64,000 nt of DNA from Saturnia japonica (GCA_033032175.1 CM065316.1:6294115-6358114); one strand, 5' to 3'. Positions 24,286 to 36,800 are shown, counted from the first letter of the stretch. Program-made: numbers and translations. The notes: generated by a model not told the origin, from the letters alone.

Positions 24286-26407
24286 ACCACAATCTATATT
24301 AATAAATCTGTAATCAGAGTTGACCCTAGCCCTTCATTCAGATAAAGTAAGATTATCTTTCGACACCTATAAAGGAGGTATAGGCAAATAAAATGTTCAT
24401 TTGTCCCACAAAAAATAGTTTTTATTTTAATCCTATAGACAGCTGAGTAGGTACGTTGCGTCGCAGGGTGTGGTGTTGCGAGCAAGGAATGCCTTAACGG
24501 GCGCCGCGCCCCGTGCAGCTATCTTTAATTTTATTTTGATGAATTCAATTTTCATTTTCATTCGAAACAGGCTTCTCAAAAGGCGCCAGTAAAATCGCTC
24601 GAAATTGCTACCTCAAGGCGACCGCTTTTTGTACGTGTACTTTTTTTTTTACAAATTTACCCATATAATTCCTATAAATATATATATTTATAGGACCACT
24701 GATCACTAATATGCCTTTAATTTTTTTTCTTTGTCTGAAGTTCACATTAAACTAAAAAATGGCTTGTCCAATTGTTATGAAAGGTGTACACGGGAAACTC
24801 ATAACATTAGTCAATATAAATTATTCAATAAGTATTTTCAATATTACTTACTTTCATAGATAAATACTTTTCCACATTTGATGGGCTATTAGAATTGTAA
24901 ATAAATAATACTTTTAGAAATTGTAAAAAAAGAATTTTAGGCAAATTATGCAAAGACAAAAAACCACTGTGGCTATTCAATCTCCAAAATACACAGATTT
25001 ACTATAAAATATAAAAGGCTTATATTGATAGAATAATTAGGTACCTACTTATCATTAATTATTACAGACTTATGCATGTCTGCCTATCCTGTAAGAGCTG
25101 CAGTGTGATAATTATCTTTACTTTTCATTTTCAATAAATAAGTGATAGTATAATTCGTAGGACACGTGTTCTTCAGTCGAGGGGCGAGCGTGGGAACGTG
25201 ATTCCTTCGGGATATCTTACGCTTCACGCAAATAGGGATATTGTTTCTTAAGCACATGCCAGATATACGTTAACTACACATGGATAAGGTCCATATTTTT
25301 TTAACGTTTTTTCATTACTAACGTTTAAATGAAGAGAAAGAAACAATACCGTGCTTTTATAGAACAGTGTATGGGCATGGATCACAACTAGAAAGTATGA
25401 AGCAGAATTTTTCCAACCAATTAATAAGATTCTGTACCTTAAACATGTTTGGTTGCATTATGATTTTATTAAGGTAGATGACTGTTATCACCCAAGTTAC
25501 AAACAAGTATTTAAATCTTTCATCCACCACGAATAGTAGATAGCACATATCCTCGATAACAAGAAAAAAGTTTGGGAAAAAGAAGACTTCAATTATTTAA
25601 CAATTAAATTGAGACTACTACTTATATACATACACGTACATAATTGTGTCCAGGATTTCGTCAGTAAATTTGGTTTAAAAATTGAGATTCGCATAATAAT
25701 TGAATAGATTTACTACACCGTTAAAGTCCAGTAATATTACGACATGCGTCATGAAAAACGATTCAAAGATCATTAAAATAAGTTAAAAGTGTAATAAAAA
25801 CACGATCATACGGAAGATTTTCGTTTTCAAAAATTTTACCTCGTTTGTTTATTTATGGAAATTGATCTACTATAGAATAATTTTAAAGTAAAATGTAGGT
25901 CAATATTCCATCTTAGGCATTTCGAAACGTGACCAATTCTCACGACAGCATAGATATTCATGTTTAAATTGAAATTTAATGAATTCTAACTTACTTAGAG
26001 TAACATAACTATTATTAAAATTATCGATATACCTATATCTATACTTACTTAATATTACATAGAGCTAGAACTGCTAGAGCTTCTAGAAATGCTAGAGAGC
26101 TTAGAGCATTATAAACACAAACTTTATAGTTACATTTTCCATGTTCGAACACACATTCCTAAAAAACTACTGAACCAAATTGAATCTAGTTTTCAAACTG
26201 ACATAGGACTGAACGCTAGGTAGGATTTAGGTTATATATCATTATGATTTTCTATAGGGGATTAACGGTAATGATAAAATTATTTCATATGAAGCAATCT
26301 GCAATTTACCAACTAATTTTTCATAAAACATCTTCTATCAATATTTGTAAATTATATCATGCGTACAGTATACATACAGTAAAGAAGCTTATTGAAGTTT
26401 ATTATGA
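24286..26407. other. AT-rich non-coding region
   Basis: No gene seen. Short GC-rich patches lie near 24,495-24,520 ('gggcgccgcgccccgtgcag') and 25,170-25,215, with no recognisable family. Confidence 0.4.
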
Positions 26408-26640
26408 TACTAGCTGTGCTCCGCGGTTTCACCCGCCTATAATTTAAAAGAAAACTCTGAAACCACGGGAACGTCGGAATAAAAAGTAGCCTATGTGTTA
26501 ATCCAGGGTGTCAGCTACCTTCATAACGAATACCATTAAAATTGGTCCAGCCGTTTGATCGTAAAGAAGTAAAAAACATACAATACACTCACAAACTCTC
26601 GCCTTTATAAATATTTGTAGGATTGTTATAAAAGGACATA
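26408..26640 (-). repeat. CAGCTAGT-type SINE/RTE repeat, minus copy
   Basis: Read on the minus strand, the copy starts near 'caatcctacaaatatttata' and ends '...gggtgaaaccgcggagcaca' followed by 'gctagt'. This matches the ends of the plus-strand repeat at 5,741-6,773. The interior includes 'aaacggctggaccaatttta', a block typical of such short interspersed copies. Confidence 0.55.
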
Positions 26641-26998
26641 TCCAACCTATGCCAACGTTACTCCCGTTCCATTGAATAGGCATCCCGCATAAAAGGAAGA
26701 TTCGCCATCTGGCGCGTCTCGACGCTCAAATAACACTGAATCATGACCGTAACGATCTTAAATGGGACAAACAAACGCTTTTAGGAATAACCACGACGTA
26801 GGTACTTAAGCGAGTATTATTGTGAAATAGTTCCTTCCTTATACGCTGTAAAAACGCCACGATATTAATTAAACATTTTTTAAACAGTAAATTAATACGT
26901 AGCATAAGAAATTTGGATAAAAACATTCAGCATCGAATTGCGGCTGCCTGGTTAAAGTGGGGGGAAGTAACTAACGTAACATGCGACTTAAGAATGCT

Positions 26999-27192
26999 TG
27001 TTTAACTTAAGGGAATTGTGTACAAGGGTATCTTAAGCCCAATACTTACTTATGGTAGCGAAACAACGGCCAAAACTCAACGCCATGTCCATTCCATGCA
27101 AGTCACCGAAATGAAGATGCTTCGGTGGATGTACGAAGTAACCTGAAAATACGCAACGAGTACGTTCGCGGCAATCTGGGAGTGCGTGATAT
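26999..27192 (+). pseudogene. RTE-type LINE ORF2 C-terminal relic
   Basis: The frame from about 27,006 reads 'GIVYKGILSPILTYGSETTA', then 'TEMKMLRWMYEVT' and a stop at 27,144. After a one-frame shift, 'RNEYVRGNLGVRD' continues. This order (Y...P...YGSE, then EM+MLRW, then RN.Y+RG) is the conserved C-terminal end of RTE-type reverse transcriptase proteins. Only about 60 codons survive. Confidence 0.7.
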
Positions 27193-28053
27193 TGGCTTGA
27201 TTCAACAAAATATTTTTTTATGAAAATATAATGTATAAAAAAAACAAGTTTTTATTTATTAATCATCGACTTAAAAATTAAATAGTATTTTCAATTAATA
27301 AAGTTACAGGAGAACTCCATCTTTGGTCACTGGTCATAGACGCAGGCAGTAGGTACTTACCTAATAGGTAGGTAGATAAATGAAATTGACATAAAATTAA
27401 ACATTAAAAAAATGTAATATTACTTTATAAGCTTGATACTTCAGTTTAAGTGGAATAACGTTTTACGTATCTACAAACTTAAAAAAAAAATATTGTCATC
27501 TGAATTTAATAGCTTTATCTACCTATTTTTAATGTAATTTAAACATTCTTGGAATCAAGGCCATAATTACACTTAACATAAATAAATGATACACACAAAT
27601 ATATATGTACACGATGTAATTAGCCCTCAAGGTCATCATCTACTACAGAGGTCGAACATTTAAATTCCCGGAACGTCGATTAATAATAAATATTTTTCAT
27701 CAGCATAGATCGACTTAAATATACTACGAAATTCATTATTTTGCAAAAAGTTCTAGGTAGGTATGAAAAGTGATTTCAATCTAGTCAGCAAATTCGATAA
27801 ATAGTTAGAAATTGAATTATATTTTTTTATTTACAACTACTTAATATACTTATTCAAGTAATACAACCAGTGGCTACTTTACTGGTAATAAACGGTCCAC
27901 TAGCAGACCACGTGTCCCTTATAAACTATTATTACCATAAACCTGAATATGTATAAGGTAAGTAGCGTGCGCGTTCATAATTGTATTAATCATTGAATAG
28001 CGGCAGACGTCGAATTACTATAACAAAGTGCTCTTGTTTGTTTTTTTCTTAAG
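27193..28053. other. AT-rich non-coding region
   Basis: No gene seen. It ends in the polypyrimidine tract 'tgtttgtttttttcttaag' that precedes the possible exon. Confidence 0.4.
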
Positions 28054-28267
28054 GAAGTCGACCGAAGGTGAACCGTGGGAACGGCGGGCGGGTGCACTTC
28101 CCAAAACATCGACGCACGGCAGCGAGTTCGACATGCGCCTAACCGAAAGAGATGAATCCACATATACAAACCCTTTGCGAGACAGAGACGGAGAATATGA
28201 CGTGTGCGCGTCGAGCGACAGCCAACAGTCGCGTGATCATCTACAAGAAATAATAAAACGGCAATAA
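28054..28267 (+). CDS. Possible terminal coding exon of a host gene
   Basis: A polypyrimidine tract ending in AG (28,052-28,053) is followed by about 70 open codons with clearly higher GC and CpG than the surrounding DNA, ending TAA at 28,265-28,267. The product is hydrophilic, with mixed charge and rich in S/T/E/R ('GEPWERRAGALPKTSTHGSE', 'ERDESTYTNPLRDRDGEYDV', 'LQEIIKRQ'), like a cytoplasmic tail. There is no hydrophobic segment and no repeat or transposase motif. The first base of the exon would complete a split codon. I do not recognise the protein. The minus strand is also open across this stretch, so the strand is not certain. The upstream exons would lie outside or far upstream. Confidence 0.4.
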
Positions 28268-29555
28268 CGAAATTCGAGACAACGCTAACCGAAGCGTGTT
28301 TGAGCGAGTGGGACAGTATGAATGTGCGCGCGCTCAAGATGCAGTATTAGAATTTCAAAGATCAATGATCGATGCGATAGGACCGGCGCTCCTGTAGCTT
28401 TATGAGGGAGAAAGACAGATAGTACTTAGCATTAAGTGTAACAAGGAAAGCGTTAGTTTAGCTCGTGGCCTTTTCAGCACGAGTCAATTTTATCTTGGGG
28501 TTTCTTCAATAGAGGGCACTTATATGTTTCAGCTTTGTTAAAGTAGCCATCATTTGTAGTGCTTTTTAATGTTATACTAAATTTCATGGTCAAGAAAAAT
28601 CTTTCTTATAATTATAATATTTTTAATTTATTAATAATAATAAATAGATAATATTTAAAGAAGCGAATTTAAAATGCTTAAGAATCGTATTGTATGGCAT
28701 ATTACGATTTATAGTTTTAATAATATTCAAAATTACCTTTATAAATATAATATTTTAAATTCGATTGGAAACGATAAACGTAATTTTGTGTGGATAAACG
28801 TTACTTTGATATGAATCGAATCGATTGCAGCGCCACGAAACGTTTCCGGAGCATGTTTAGTTCTCTTATTATATTGTAGATGGCGTTGAAAGACTTGTTG
28901 TTTCTAAATGTTTTCAATTTAAAAGCAATTTATAAATACATACGTATACAGCTATGAGTACAACTGAAGTTTAGATTATAATTTTGTATACCTTGATAGT
29001 CTGTACTTAATGCCCCTACTTATAATATGTTACTTAATATTTCCTACAAATTAATTATTATCCTTGTTATAATGACACCACGAGTGGCAAGTACTACTGT
29101 TATGAAAATGTAAGATGAATATTATTGTTTAATCAAAGTGTTACACGTCTCGTTATGTCTAAATATTATTGTATGAGTGGCGCTATTATTGTAAGAACAA
29201 TAGATCATTGACAAGATATTTTTTTTAAATATACTTCTTTGCGTGTTGTGAAAAAATGGTAAGAGGATTATTTTTTACGTTGCACGTGAAGATTATAACA
29301 AAATTGTACACTATAAACTTGCATTATACACGGTTAATACAAGTCCTGATTTTCACTACTATGATCGATTACGAATAGACCTAGCGATGCGACGACCACA
29401 CTTGTATGTACTGTACGAGTGATCGATAGTTCGAGTCCCGCTGAGTTATGATTATTAACATTAAAAAGAGATTTTAAAGAACTAAGATGATGATGAAGAT
29501 GATCATTAAATACTGTTGCTGTAACACAACGTTTGCTATTTAACTATAGATTTTT
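28268..29555. other. Non-coding region after the possible exon
   Basis: GC remains raised to about 28,420, which could be 3' UTR. Beyond that the DNA is AT-rich. Around 29,385-29,450 'gttcgagtcccgctgagtt' resembles a B box, hinting at an old SINE. Confidence 0.4.
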
Positions 29556-29559
29556 AACT

Positions 29560-29715
29560 AGACAGATGAGCGTTGTAGCCGGTCTGATGAACACTTGTAA
29601 TGTTCTCTCAACATGTTTAGAATTTGTCACGATATTTTCCTTGCTATCGAACCTTTCTTAGACACAATGTCCAAGCGCTCAACCGCTGAGCTACCACGAC
29701 AGCTTGCTTCGACCG
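29560..29715 (-). repeat. tRNA-headed SINE relic
   Basis: On the minus strand the sequence begins 'cgtggtagctcagcggttga' (A-box-like, as in a tRNA 5' half), with 'aaggttcgatagc' (B box) about 45 bases later. The spacing fits an internal RNA polymerase III promoter. The acceptor stem does not close as a functional tRNA would, so it is read as a tRNA-derived SINE head. It is a different family from the copies at 24,050 and 55,301. Confidence 0.5.
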
Positions 29716-30140
29716 CTGATTTTCTAAACCTCTTATTATGTGGGCAATTCTTGTATATGTATATATATATAATTAGTTCGTCAGAAACAACTCCAATAAT
29801 TTCGATGAAGCTTTATACATAGATAACGTTGTACATTCCAAGTTTACCTAGATAGGTGTATTTTTTTGTAATACGCCGATCGCAACTCGGTCGCCCAGAT
29901 ATTATTTTTTAATCAGAGTTGCATTGGCGTCATACGGACTTTGTTCTTAGATCCCTGTGCTTGCTTATTACTGTAGAAAATGAAGTAGAATCGACCTATT
30001 GTAGGTAGGTACAGCCTGTTAGATCGTTAAGAAGGTAAATATCATTCGTACCTTGATTACATTAGTATTTTTTTATTGAACTGTTGTTCTTATCTCGTTA
30101 CTTACATACTAATTTCCAGGTGATACTTATTATCATCATT

Positions 30141-30513
30141 ATATTAATACGTGAAGCAAAAACTTTATAGCCCTTTTTAACACCTGTATGTATTTATTGC
30201 GTGCACGGAAGACTGTGAAATTTGGTATGGTTAAAGTTTTTATGGAGAAGGAGTGCCGAAAGCAAACATTTATATCTATAATATCTGTTACTAATATATT
30301 AAATTAAATAAATTAATACTGCGAATCCTAACCTGACAAGTGCCATTGAACATAGACCCCCCAAAATATTGACATTGTCACTCAATGAAAAAAACAGAAA
30401 GTGATATAAGTAATATTCATTGCTACTGCAATAACTAATTAACTGCAAATGTCAATCAGAAAATATAAATAAAAAGTCGCTGGTCGAATTTCGATTCATT
30501 GGGCGACCGCTAG
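30141..30513 (+). mobile_element. Helitron-like non-autonomous repeat, copy 1
   Basis: A 373-bp unit that recurs at 60,594-60,944 in the same orientation. Both copies share 'atattaatacgtga', 'ggaag.ctgtga.atttgg', 'tgcgaatcctaac' and 'tattgacattgtca'. Both end 'gggcgaccgctag', preceded by a short hairpin (ggtcg ... cgacc) and followed by T. A hairpin just before a terminal CTAG at an A/T target is a Helitron 3'-end feature. The 5' end is not secure, so a SINE or LINE 3' end is the alternative. Confidence 0.5.
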
Positions 30514-30883
30514 TAAATATAATTACGTACTATATATGTATTTTAAATTAAATGAAAACAAAAACAATGCATGTAAACTTGTATATATCAAAGTCAAAGT
30601 AAGCGTGAAGATTCTCGTAAGAACGATTAAGTTACATTAAAAAGATCAAACGATAAGACGATTCCGCTTGTCTTCCAAGATGATGTTAATTTCCGCTTGG
30701 GTTCATCTTACTGTTTACGATAATTACTTTCCAATTGATTCCGGTAGAGAGATTTTATCATGTTTTGTTTTTGTTTGTTTTTATTATTAAGAAATGTAAA
30801 TATATAAATACGACCTTTTTTTACTAAGCCAACACCAATTTGAAAACATTCATAATTAAAAAACTTTTTTTTTTTATTATAAA

Positions 30884-30918
30884 GTAGGGTAGGGTAGGGT
30901 AGGGTAGGGTAGGGTAGT
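30884..30918 (+). repeat. (TAGGG)n microsatellite
   Basis: About six and a half perfect TAGGG units, preceded by an A/T run. It differs from the TTAGG telomere unit of most insects and is short, so it is read as an interstitial microsatellite. Confidence 0.85.
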
Positions 30919-32363
30919 AAAGTAGTGATGTCACCCACGTGTTCGAATGGGTGAGTGTGTGTAAGTATATACGCGTGTTGTATTTACCTATATGTGTCAG
31001 CGTCTGTTGGTTATTATTTTTATAATTAGAATCTAGAATATTGCAATCAAATATGTTTGTATATTGCATAATTAAAATCGTAATACATACAGTACTGTAA
31101 GGCTATATCGTATCTACCTGGTGGAGAGCTCAGTATATTGGTCAGTAGTGGTAGTAGTAGTGGTCATAATAAGTAGATTTTACTGGTCGCAGTGATACAG
31201 GACTCTATGAGCCTGCAAACCCCCTTTTAAGAATAATAATAATAATAAAATTTTGCTTGCAAAAATATACGTAGTTACTTGTACTTACCTTGCTATTTTT
31301 AATGAACAACTTGAAGACATTGCCAAGGGAGTTTCAAAGGAAATGGTACAGTGAAGTATGAATGGTCTGGCAACATCCTTGATTAGATAACTGTAATGTT
31401 TTTCTTAAAGTACCAGAATGGTCAAATCAAGTTAGAATTAGGTAAGTACCAAGAAAAATCCTCTAATGAAACTTAAGTTAAAAAGTAATTAAAAAAAAAA
31501 ATTATAATAAAGTAAGTATTATCATTAGGTTTTCATTTCATTTTGTATTTAATTATAGGTATTTTTAAAGAGGTATATTTACATTTACAACAATTTTGAT
31601 ATTTTTACCATATAGGTAACCCTAAACCTCAACTTCCTAAAGGAAAATTACACATGTATCTTACTTACTTCATTGAAAATATCAAGCAATCTACATATAG
31701 TCAAAAAATTATAAAAAAGCTGTATATAAAAAGGTAAACATTTGTGTCTATTTATAATCTCATAGATATCTACTTCGTTATCACAGATTTAATAACAGAA
31801 GAGTTACTTTGTTAAACCATAACTAAACCGGATAAATTTTATAAGAAAACGTGTGAATCGGAGACAATGCCTGACTTTTTAAAATAATAACACGTTCATT
31901 CAAATCTATTCAAATTCAAAAATAGAAGGAGGCGTGCGAGCGCAACGCCCGTTGGCTGAAACAAACGTTACTATTGGTTACCTGATCGCCAATCACGACC
32001 GGAGGCTCAGCTAGGCGTGATGAACTTTTCCGTTCTATATTATTTTTATTGAGGAAAACCTATCGTTGTCATATTGATCGTGTATAATAAATTTATTATT
32101 AGAATCTTCTTAGTGTTTTTGGCCAGAAGCCTTTAATAGTCATATTAAATACGTACACATATGACCTGTATGTATTTTATATTACACTGGAGTGAAAATT
32201 CAATTTACATTTATCTTTTTTTATACAGTAGCGTAGGATGCTTGGAAGACCAAATTTAACGGGTTAAGCTCTCTATACACGAGAGAGATGAAGGGAAAAA
32301 TATTAATAAGAAAATTTTAAAAATATGTAGGTAGCTTGTTAAGTAAATGATATTTATACTAAA
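30919..32363. other. AT-rich non-coding region
   Basis: No gene seen. Contains a short (AAT)n run near 31,235 and a CpG-bearing patch near 31,925-32,025 with no recognisable frame. Confidence 0.4.
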
Positions 32364-32640
32364 CTAGCTGTGCCCCACGGTTTCACTCGTGTTAATTTTA
32401 TCCGACAAACACCGCGACGCTAACGCGCTCGTATAGCATATCATAATTGTTCCCACTTCCCGCAGGTACAAGTTATTTTAATTTTTCATTATCTCCTAAA
32501 CTATGTATCCAAATAAAATGCTATAAAGGGCAAAATTGAACTTCATAAAATTGTCTTTATGATGAAGTAACTTTTGTTCGTAAGGATTAATATGTCATGT
32601 CTAAAATTAAAGCTTATAAATCAATTTTTAATCTAGAACT
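32364..32640 (-). repeat. CAGCTAGT-type repeat, degenerate
   Basis: Begins 'actagctgtgccccacggtt' followed by 'tcactcgtg', the reverse-complement end signature of the repeat at 5,741-6,773. The far end is eroded. Confidence 0.45.
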
Positions 32641-32884
32641 TTTTTTGCAGAACACCTTATTGTGGCTTATAAGAGATAGGCATATGCTATCACGGACTTT
32701 TTTGTAGTTATATTAAGAATTAATATTTTTGTAGAGAATTGTATTTAGTTACGTATCATGAACCATTACGCCATTACTATTTATATCTTATACAAAAATA
32801 ATTTTTCGAATCTCACTGGTACCTAGTTCCAGAGATTAGCGTGTTTATACAATCAAAAAAACTCTTCTGCTTTATTATAAAAGA

Positions 32885-33290
32885 CACTCAGCCGAGAAGG
32901 CCTGGCAATATGCTCATGGGTGCCAAAATGGCTGAAAATCGGCTTGGGCTGTTGCCGGATAGGCAATAACATCGCGATCTGACTAACTCCCTATCCGTAG
33001 AATTCGAGCTAAACTAACTTTTAAGCACATGTTTCTGCCTCCTGGGAGGAAGGAAGGGACATGTGTACCTATATGTATTTAGTGATCTGTTAATTTTTGT
33101 CTAACTGGTACAAAAAAAGAAAATAGGTCCTATAAAGAACTTATGTACCTGTGTGGTATGCACAAGTGTGGGGTGTAGTGTAATGGTGTCTGTTGGTTGA
33201 TAGTGATTGCAAGGGCAATGTCAAATTAACCGTCTGTCCCCTGCGGACTGATCGGTAGTTTCGCGGCCGTACTGGCAAAGCCTCGTTTGA
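32885..33290 (-). mobile_element. 5'-truncated Jockey LINE, 3' UTR only
   Basis: Blocks match the 3' UTR of the LINE at 50,078-54,491 in the same order and strand: 'actcagccg', 'gggtgccaaa.tggc', 'cctcctgggaggaaggaagg', a 'gtacaaaaaaagaaaa' run, 'tatgtacctgtgtggt.tgcac', and 'ctg.ggactgatcggtag'. It contains no ORF2 sequence. It is a short, older insertion of the same LINE family. Confidence 0.65.
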
Positions 33291-33637
33291 ATTTTGTCCT
33301 AAAAATGCTTACACAATAGGAATGCCCACGCATTTTCGAGCACTAACAATACACCTGTTTTTACTCGGAATATTTCGGTCCAGATTTTTTCGCGTCACAA
33401 ATTTTTTTTTATCATCACAAACAGATATCGAATTTCTGAATTGAATTTTGACAATTATAATCTATTCCATACGTATACAATAAATCTAATTTACGTAGGT
33501 ACTTTTATTAAATTGAAGTTATGTATTTACAAAGAACAATGAAGAATATTGTTATTATTATTATTATTTAATTTAAAATTTTAGTGTATAGTTACTTGAA
33601 TTAGGTATAGGTATGTGTTTTGCATTTTTTCCTAAAT

Positions 33638-33860
33638 CTATCTATATAAATAAAATGTTTAAAGTTTGTCATTGTGCGCGTATCACGCTAAAACTAAGTT
33701 ATGGATAGATTTCGAAATTTATTTTATTTGTTTTACTCAATAGATACTTGGCCTTTATCTACAAAAAATTATAACGATACCTTCATTCAAAAAAAAGTAG
33801 GGATTGCGACCACCATATACATAGTAATAAAATGAACATCTTCACAGTGGCTTTCTGCAC
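33638..33860 (+). repeat. Short interspersed repeat fragment
   Basis: Starts 'tctatataaataaaatgttt' and contains 'gggattgcgaccaccatata', a block also present at 6,645 and 44,822. Ends are unclear; probably a degraded SINE-like copy. Confidence 0.3.
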
Positions 33861-34424
33861 TGGCATTACCCGGTGTATTTATTTATCAGGTACCTACTGG
33901 TACAGCCAGTCAATTAATTATCTCTTTACCTATTGCATATTCAAAGACAATCTTACTTAACGAGTAAACTCGAGTCGTGCGTTGGAGCTGATACACACAC
34001 ATTTTTTTTAATTTAATCGCTACCATGTTTCACATTTGCAAAGCGACACGTGACGGCCAACTTTAAAAAAAAATATATATTGTGTCTAAAACTTGGATTA
34101 AAGCTGTTTTGGTTTAAACAATACATTTTTATTACAATTAAGTCTTGAAAGAAGCTTTACCCAATCAAGTGAGCATTATTACTAATTAGGTAATTACGAA
34201 CAATTTTAATTCATAAATATTTGTTGTTCGTAGTTCTCATGTCCGAATACCCTTATACTGTTTAATTTTATTTCCATAATATTTCATCTCAATAAACCTC
34301 ATTGTTTAAATTGTAAATTTACGTCCGCTAATTAGACCTCTCTTATCTAATACTATTAAGTTAACAATTCGTATCTATATAACTTCTAACAATATCCGTT
34401 AGATGATAAAAAATTAAATACTAG
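33861..34424. other. AT-rich non-coding region
   Basis: No gene or bounded repeat recognised. Confidence 0.4.
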
Positions 34425-34690
34425 CTGATAAATGCGACTTCGTCTGTGATGCTTATTACATACCTATATCAATACCACGGCAACAAAACAAATGGCTGAA
34501 CGCGTAGTGCTTATAAAATCTTGATATCTTAAAACTTTATTGTCTTTTATTGACTGAAAATATTGTAATTTTTCTTAGATAAGAACTAAGCATCTATGCA
34601 GTAGGCCCCTATACCAAAAAAAAATTGATCAAAATCTATTCAGTAGTTTTTGCTTGATGCTTGCCCAACGACAAACCCTTTACCTATCAT
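34425..34690 (-). repeat. CAGCTAGT-type repeat, degenerate
   Basis: Opens 'actagctgataaatgcgact' then 'tcgtctgtg', the complement of the 'cgcagacgaagtcgc...cagctagt' end. The distal end carries 'gatcaaaatctattcagtag', the target-wording typical of these copies. Confidence 0.45.
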
Positions 34691-34850
34691 TTTATTTATA
34701 TACATTTAACCGTACATGCAATAATTGACCATGAAAACATCTTTATATTTATCTACAGACAAGTAATAAAACTAAATACTCTCTCATGTTAAGCACTTAA
34801 ACGAAAATACAGCATAATTAAGTGTACGCAGAGCGGTCCGTCGTCGTAAA

Positions 34851-35184
34851 ATGAAAAATGAGGTGTGTGGCGTTCGAAAATTGCTTAGTTGTAAGGAAAG
34901 TGGCCGGTTAAAATGCAAAAACGTGGTACAAAAAAAAATACGTTTAAAAACATCGAGTTGCACCGTGGGAGAAGTTGGCAGGTGGAACCGAGTTGCGGGA
35001 AGCGGTACCGACCAACGCAGTAGAGCTCATAGGGCTGTCAATTAACTCTTTAAAATGTAGAGCGATTGGAATTAATTTAAAAATACCTACTGACTGTGCC
35101 GAGCGCATGCGTGAATCGTTCTGCCCTCACTACCACCAGTCACCCACGGGGGTCACCCCGCCGATTACTTTAAAAGCAAAATAA
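34851..35184 (+). other. GC-richer patch with short open frames
   Basis: Two overlapping open frames of 64 and 69 codons lie in a patch with higher GC than its surroundings. The first begins with a genuine ATG. The products are basic and show no domain I recognise. A 5' exon or non-coding exon is possible, but nothing confirms it. Confidence 0.2.
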
Positions 35185-35439
35185 CAGTTACTTTTTTGTA
35201 GGTCTTTTTAAAATTTACAGTTATCCACTACATTAATTTGATATATTTCTTTACGGTTTACTTAGCGTAAGCCATTTAAGCTGCCTAAGTTTCCTCAATG
35301 AAGTTTCCCGTTAAACCTCGTGTTTCATTGAAGATAGTCACACTCGATATTATGTACCTACGTGATGATCATACATCATGATCATCGTGATATGATCGTA
35401 CATCAACAACCTAAAGAGGTGACCTACCTACCTACACAC

Positions 35440-35890
35440 ATTTATTTTTTCTTCTTGCTCTTATTCAACCTAAGAAGAGTCTTCACAACATGTTTTCCTT
35501 TTCCCTTCTCCTTTACCAGCTTGCATCTCAGTTTTCACATCTTTCATACACAATCATACGTTCTTTGGTCTTCTCCTACTCCTATATACATCTATTTTCA
35601 TACATAACACTCTTCTATTTATATGACTTGCATTTCTTCACACTAATCTATTACTGTTCTCATTCTACCTCTGATAAATTAATTTCTAATCTTGTCCATT
35701 TACTTACTATCCAAGAAAGTTGTTGTCGTAACTGTGTGTTCTTTTCCCTATAACATGGATTTTTTCACACATAACGTGAAGAGATATTTAAGCAGGTTGG
35801 CATAATAGAGACGACTGACGATGGCTTGTGGATCCCTCGATGGTTGCCGATGTTGTTGGATTGCACTGTGCTTTTAGAGCTTTTGGTTCC
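35440..35890 (+). repeat. LINE 3'-UTR-like repeat, second copy
   Basis: A pyrimidine-rich stretch followed by 'aacgtgaagagatatttaag', 'ggcataatagagacgac' and 'ggattgcactgtgctttt', the same order as at 12,421-12,750. Open frames in the pyrimidine tract (F/S/L-rich) are compositional artefacts. Confidence 0.45.
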
Positions 35891-35989
35891 ATAAATATGA
35901 ATCTTTTGTTGTCCAAGTTAAGCTATTGTGGTTGTGACTGCGGAGCTTTGCGGTGGTTTTACAGTTACCCTAGTAATAGTTACTAGTAT

Positions 35990-36231
35990 ATGAAGCTCAA
36001 ACGAAACGATGGTTCTTTGCTAGTGTCCGACAAATGACTTGGAAGGAAGGTGTTCTCCAAGGATCTATTTTGGGACCAATCTCCTTTATTTTCTACTCAG
36101 ATGATATAAAAACCCATATCAAACATTATAAATTTCATATATATGCAGATGGCATACTACTGTATAGGTATTTCTTACAAACCATCTGAAATCGATAGTG
36201 GGATAGATAAGCTTAATGAGGATTTTGCAGA
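35990..36231 (+). pseudogene. LINE reverse transcriptase relic, upstream part
   Basis: Shifted frames read 'EGVLQGSILGPISFIFY' and 'FHIYADGILLY'. These are the motif 4 (G.PQGS.LGP..F..Y) and the catalytic YADD region of a LINE reverse transcriptase. The second catalytic Asp is changed to Gly. The gene is broken at 36,232 by a pogo-like transposon and continues at 38,853. Confidence 0.75.
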
Positions 36232-36800
36232 TAGGGTAAAAGCAGGATAGTTGCCTCGGTGGGATACATGCCCCGGTATTGAATACACTATGTTAGGAAG
36301 GTTGGTGGTGATAGTGCTTTACTATAATCAAAAGTACACCTTCCGCATGCCTCAGTGCCATGTAAGTCGTCGGAGTAGGCGCAAGCGTTTTAACAGTGTA
36401 AGCAAAAATCTTCCGCGGCGAAACTTTGACGGGAGTTGAAATCATATCGGTAAGTCGAAATCTATTGAATATTTTTATTACTGATTGTATTTTCAGTCAA
36501 CTTTTTGTTTCTTTGCATGCATTAGAGTTTAAACTACACTGTTTGTTACGGCTCATTGTCGAATAGTTTTTATTTATTTCGCATATAAAAATGCAAGTAT
36601 CCGTATCAAAAAGGATAGTCGCCCTATTTACTTTTGCGGATAGTCGCCCTAGGGGCAACTATCCGCAATTATAAATTCTTTAACGAGCAAAGACAATTTT
36701 TTTCTTATGATGTTTTTCCAACTTCCAGTGAGTACCTACAACTTGTTTTAAATAAAATAAATGCTTAACTATTTCATGCATTCATTCTAGGTGAGCAAAA

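Noticed and set aside
27990..28337. Minus-strand open frame of 115 codons over the possible exon
   Set aside because: Its product is not family-like. The plus-strand frame has a polypyrimidine-AG acceptor and a more natural hydrophilic product, though certainty is limited.
29645..29705. Functional tRNA gene on the minus strand
   Set aside because: A and B boxes are present, but the acceptor and T stems do not pair as in a working tRNA; it fits a SINE head.
30884..30918. (TAGGG)n as an interstitial or true telomere
   Set aside because: Only about six units, and the unit is TAGGG, not the TTAGG typical of insects. A plain microsatellite explains it.
35362..35753. Open frames rich in Phe, Ser and Leu as membrane proteins
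   Set aside because: They are translations of a pyrimidine-rich retroelement 3' region that recurs at 12.4 kb.
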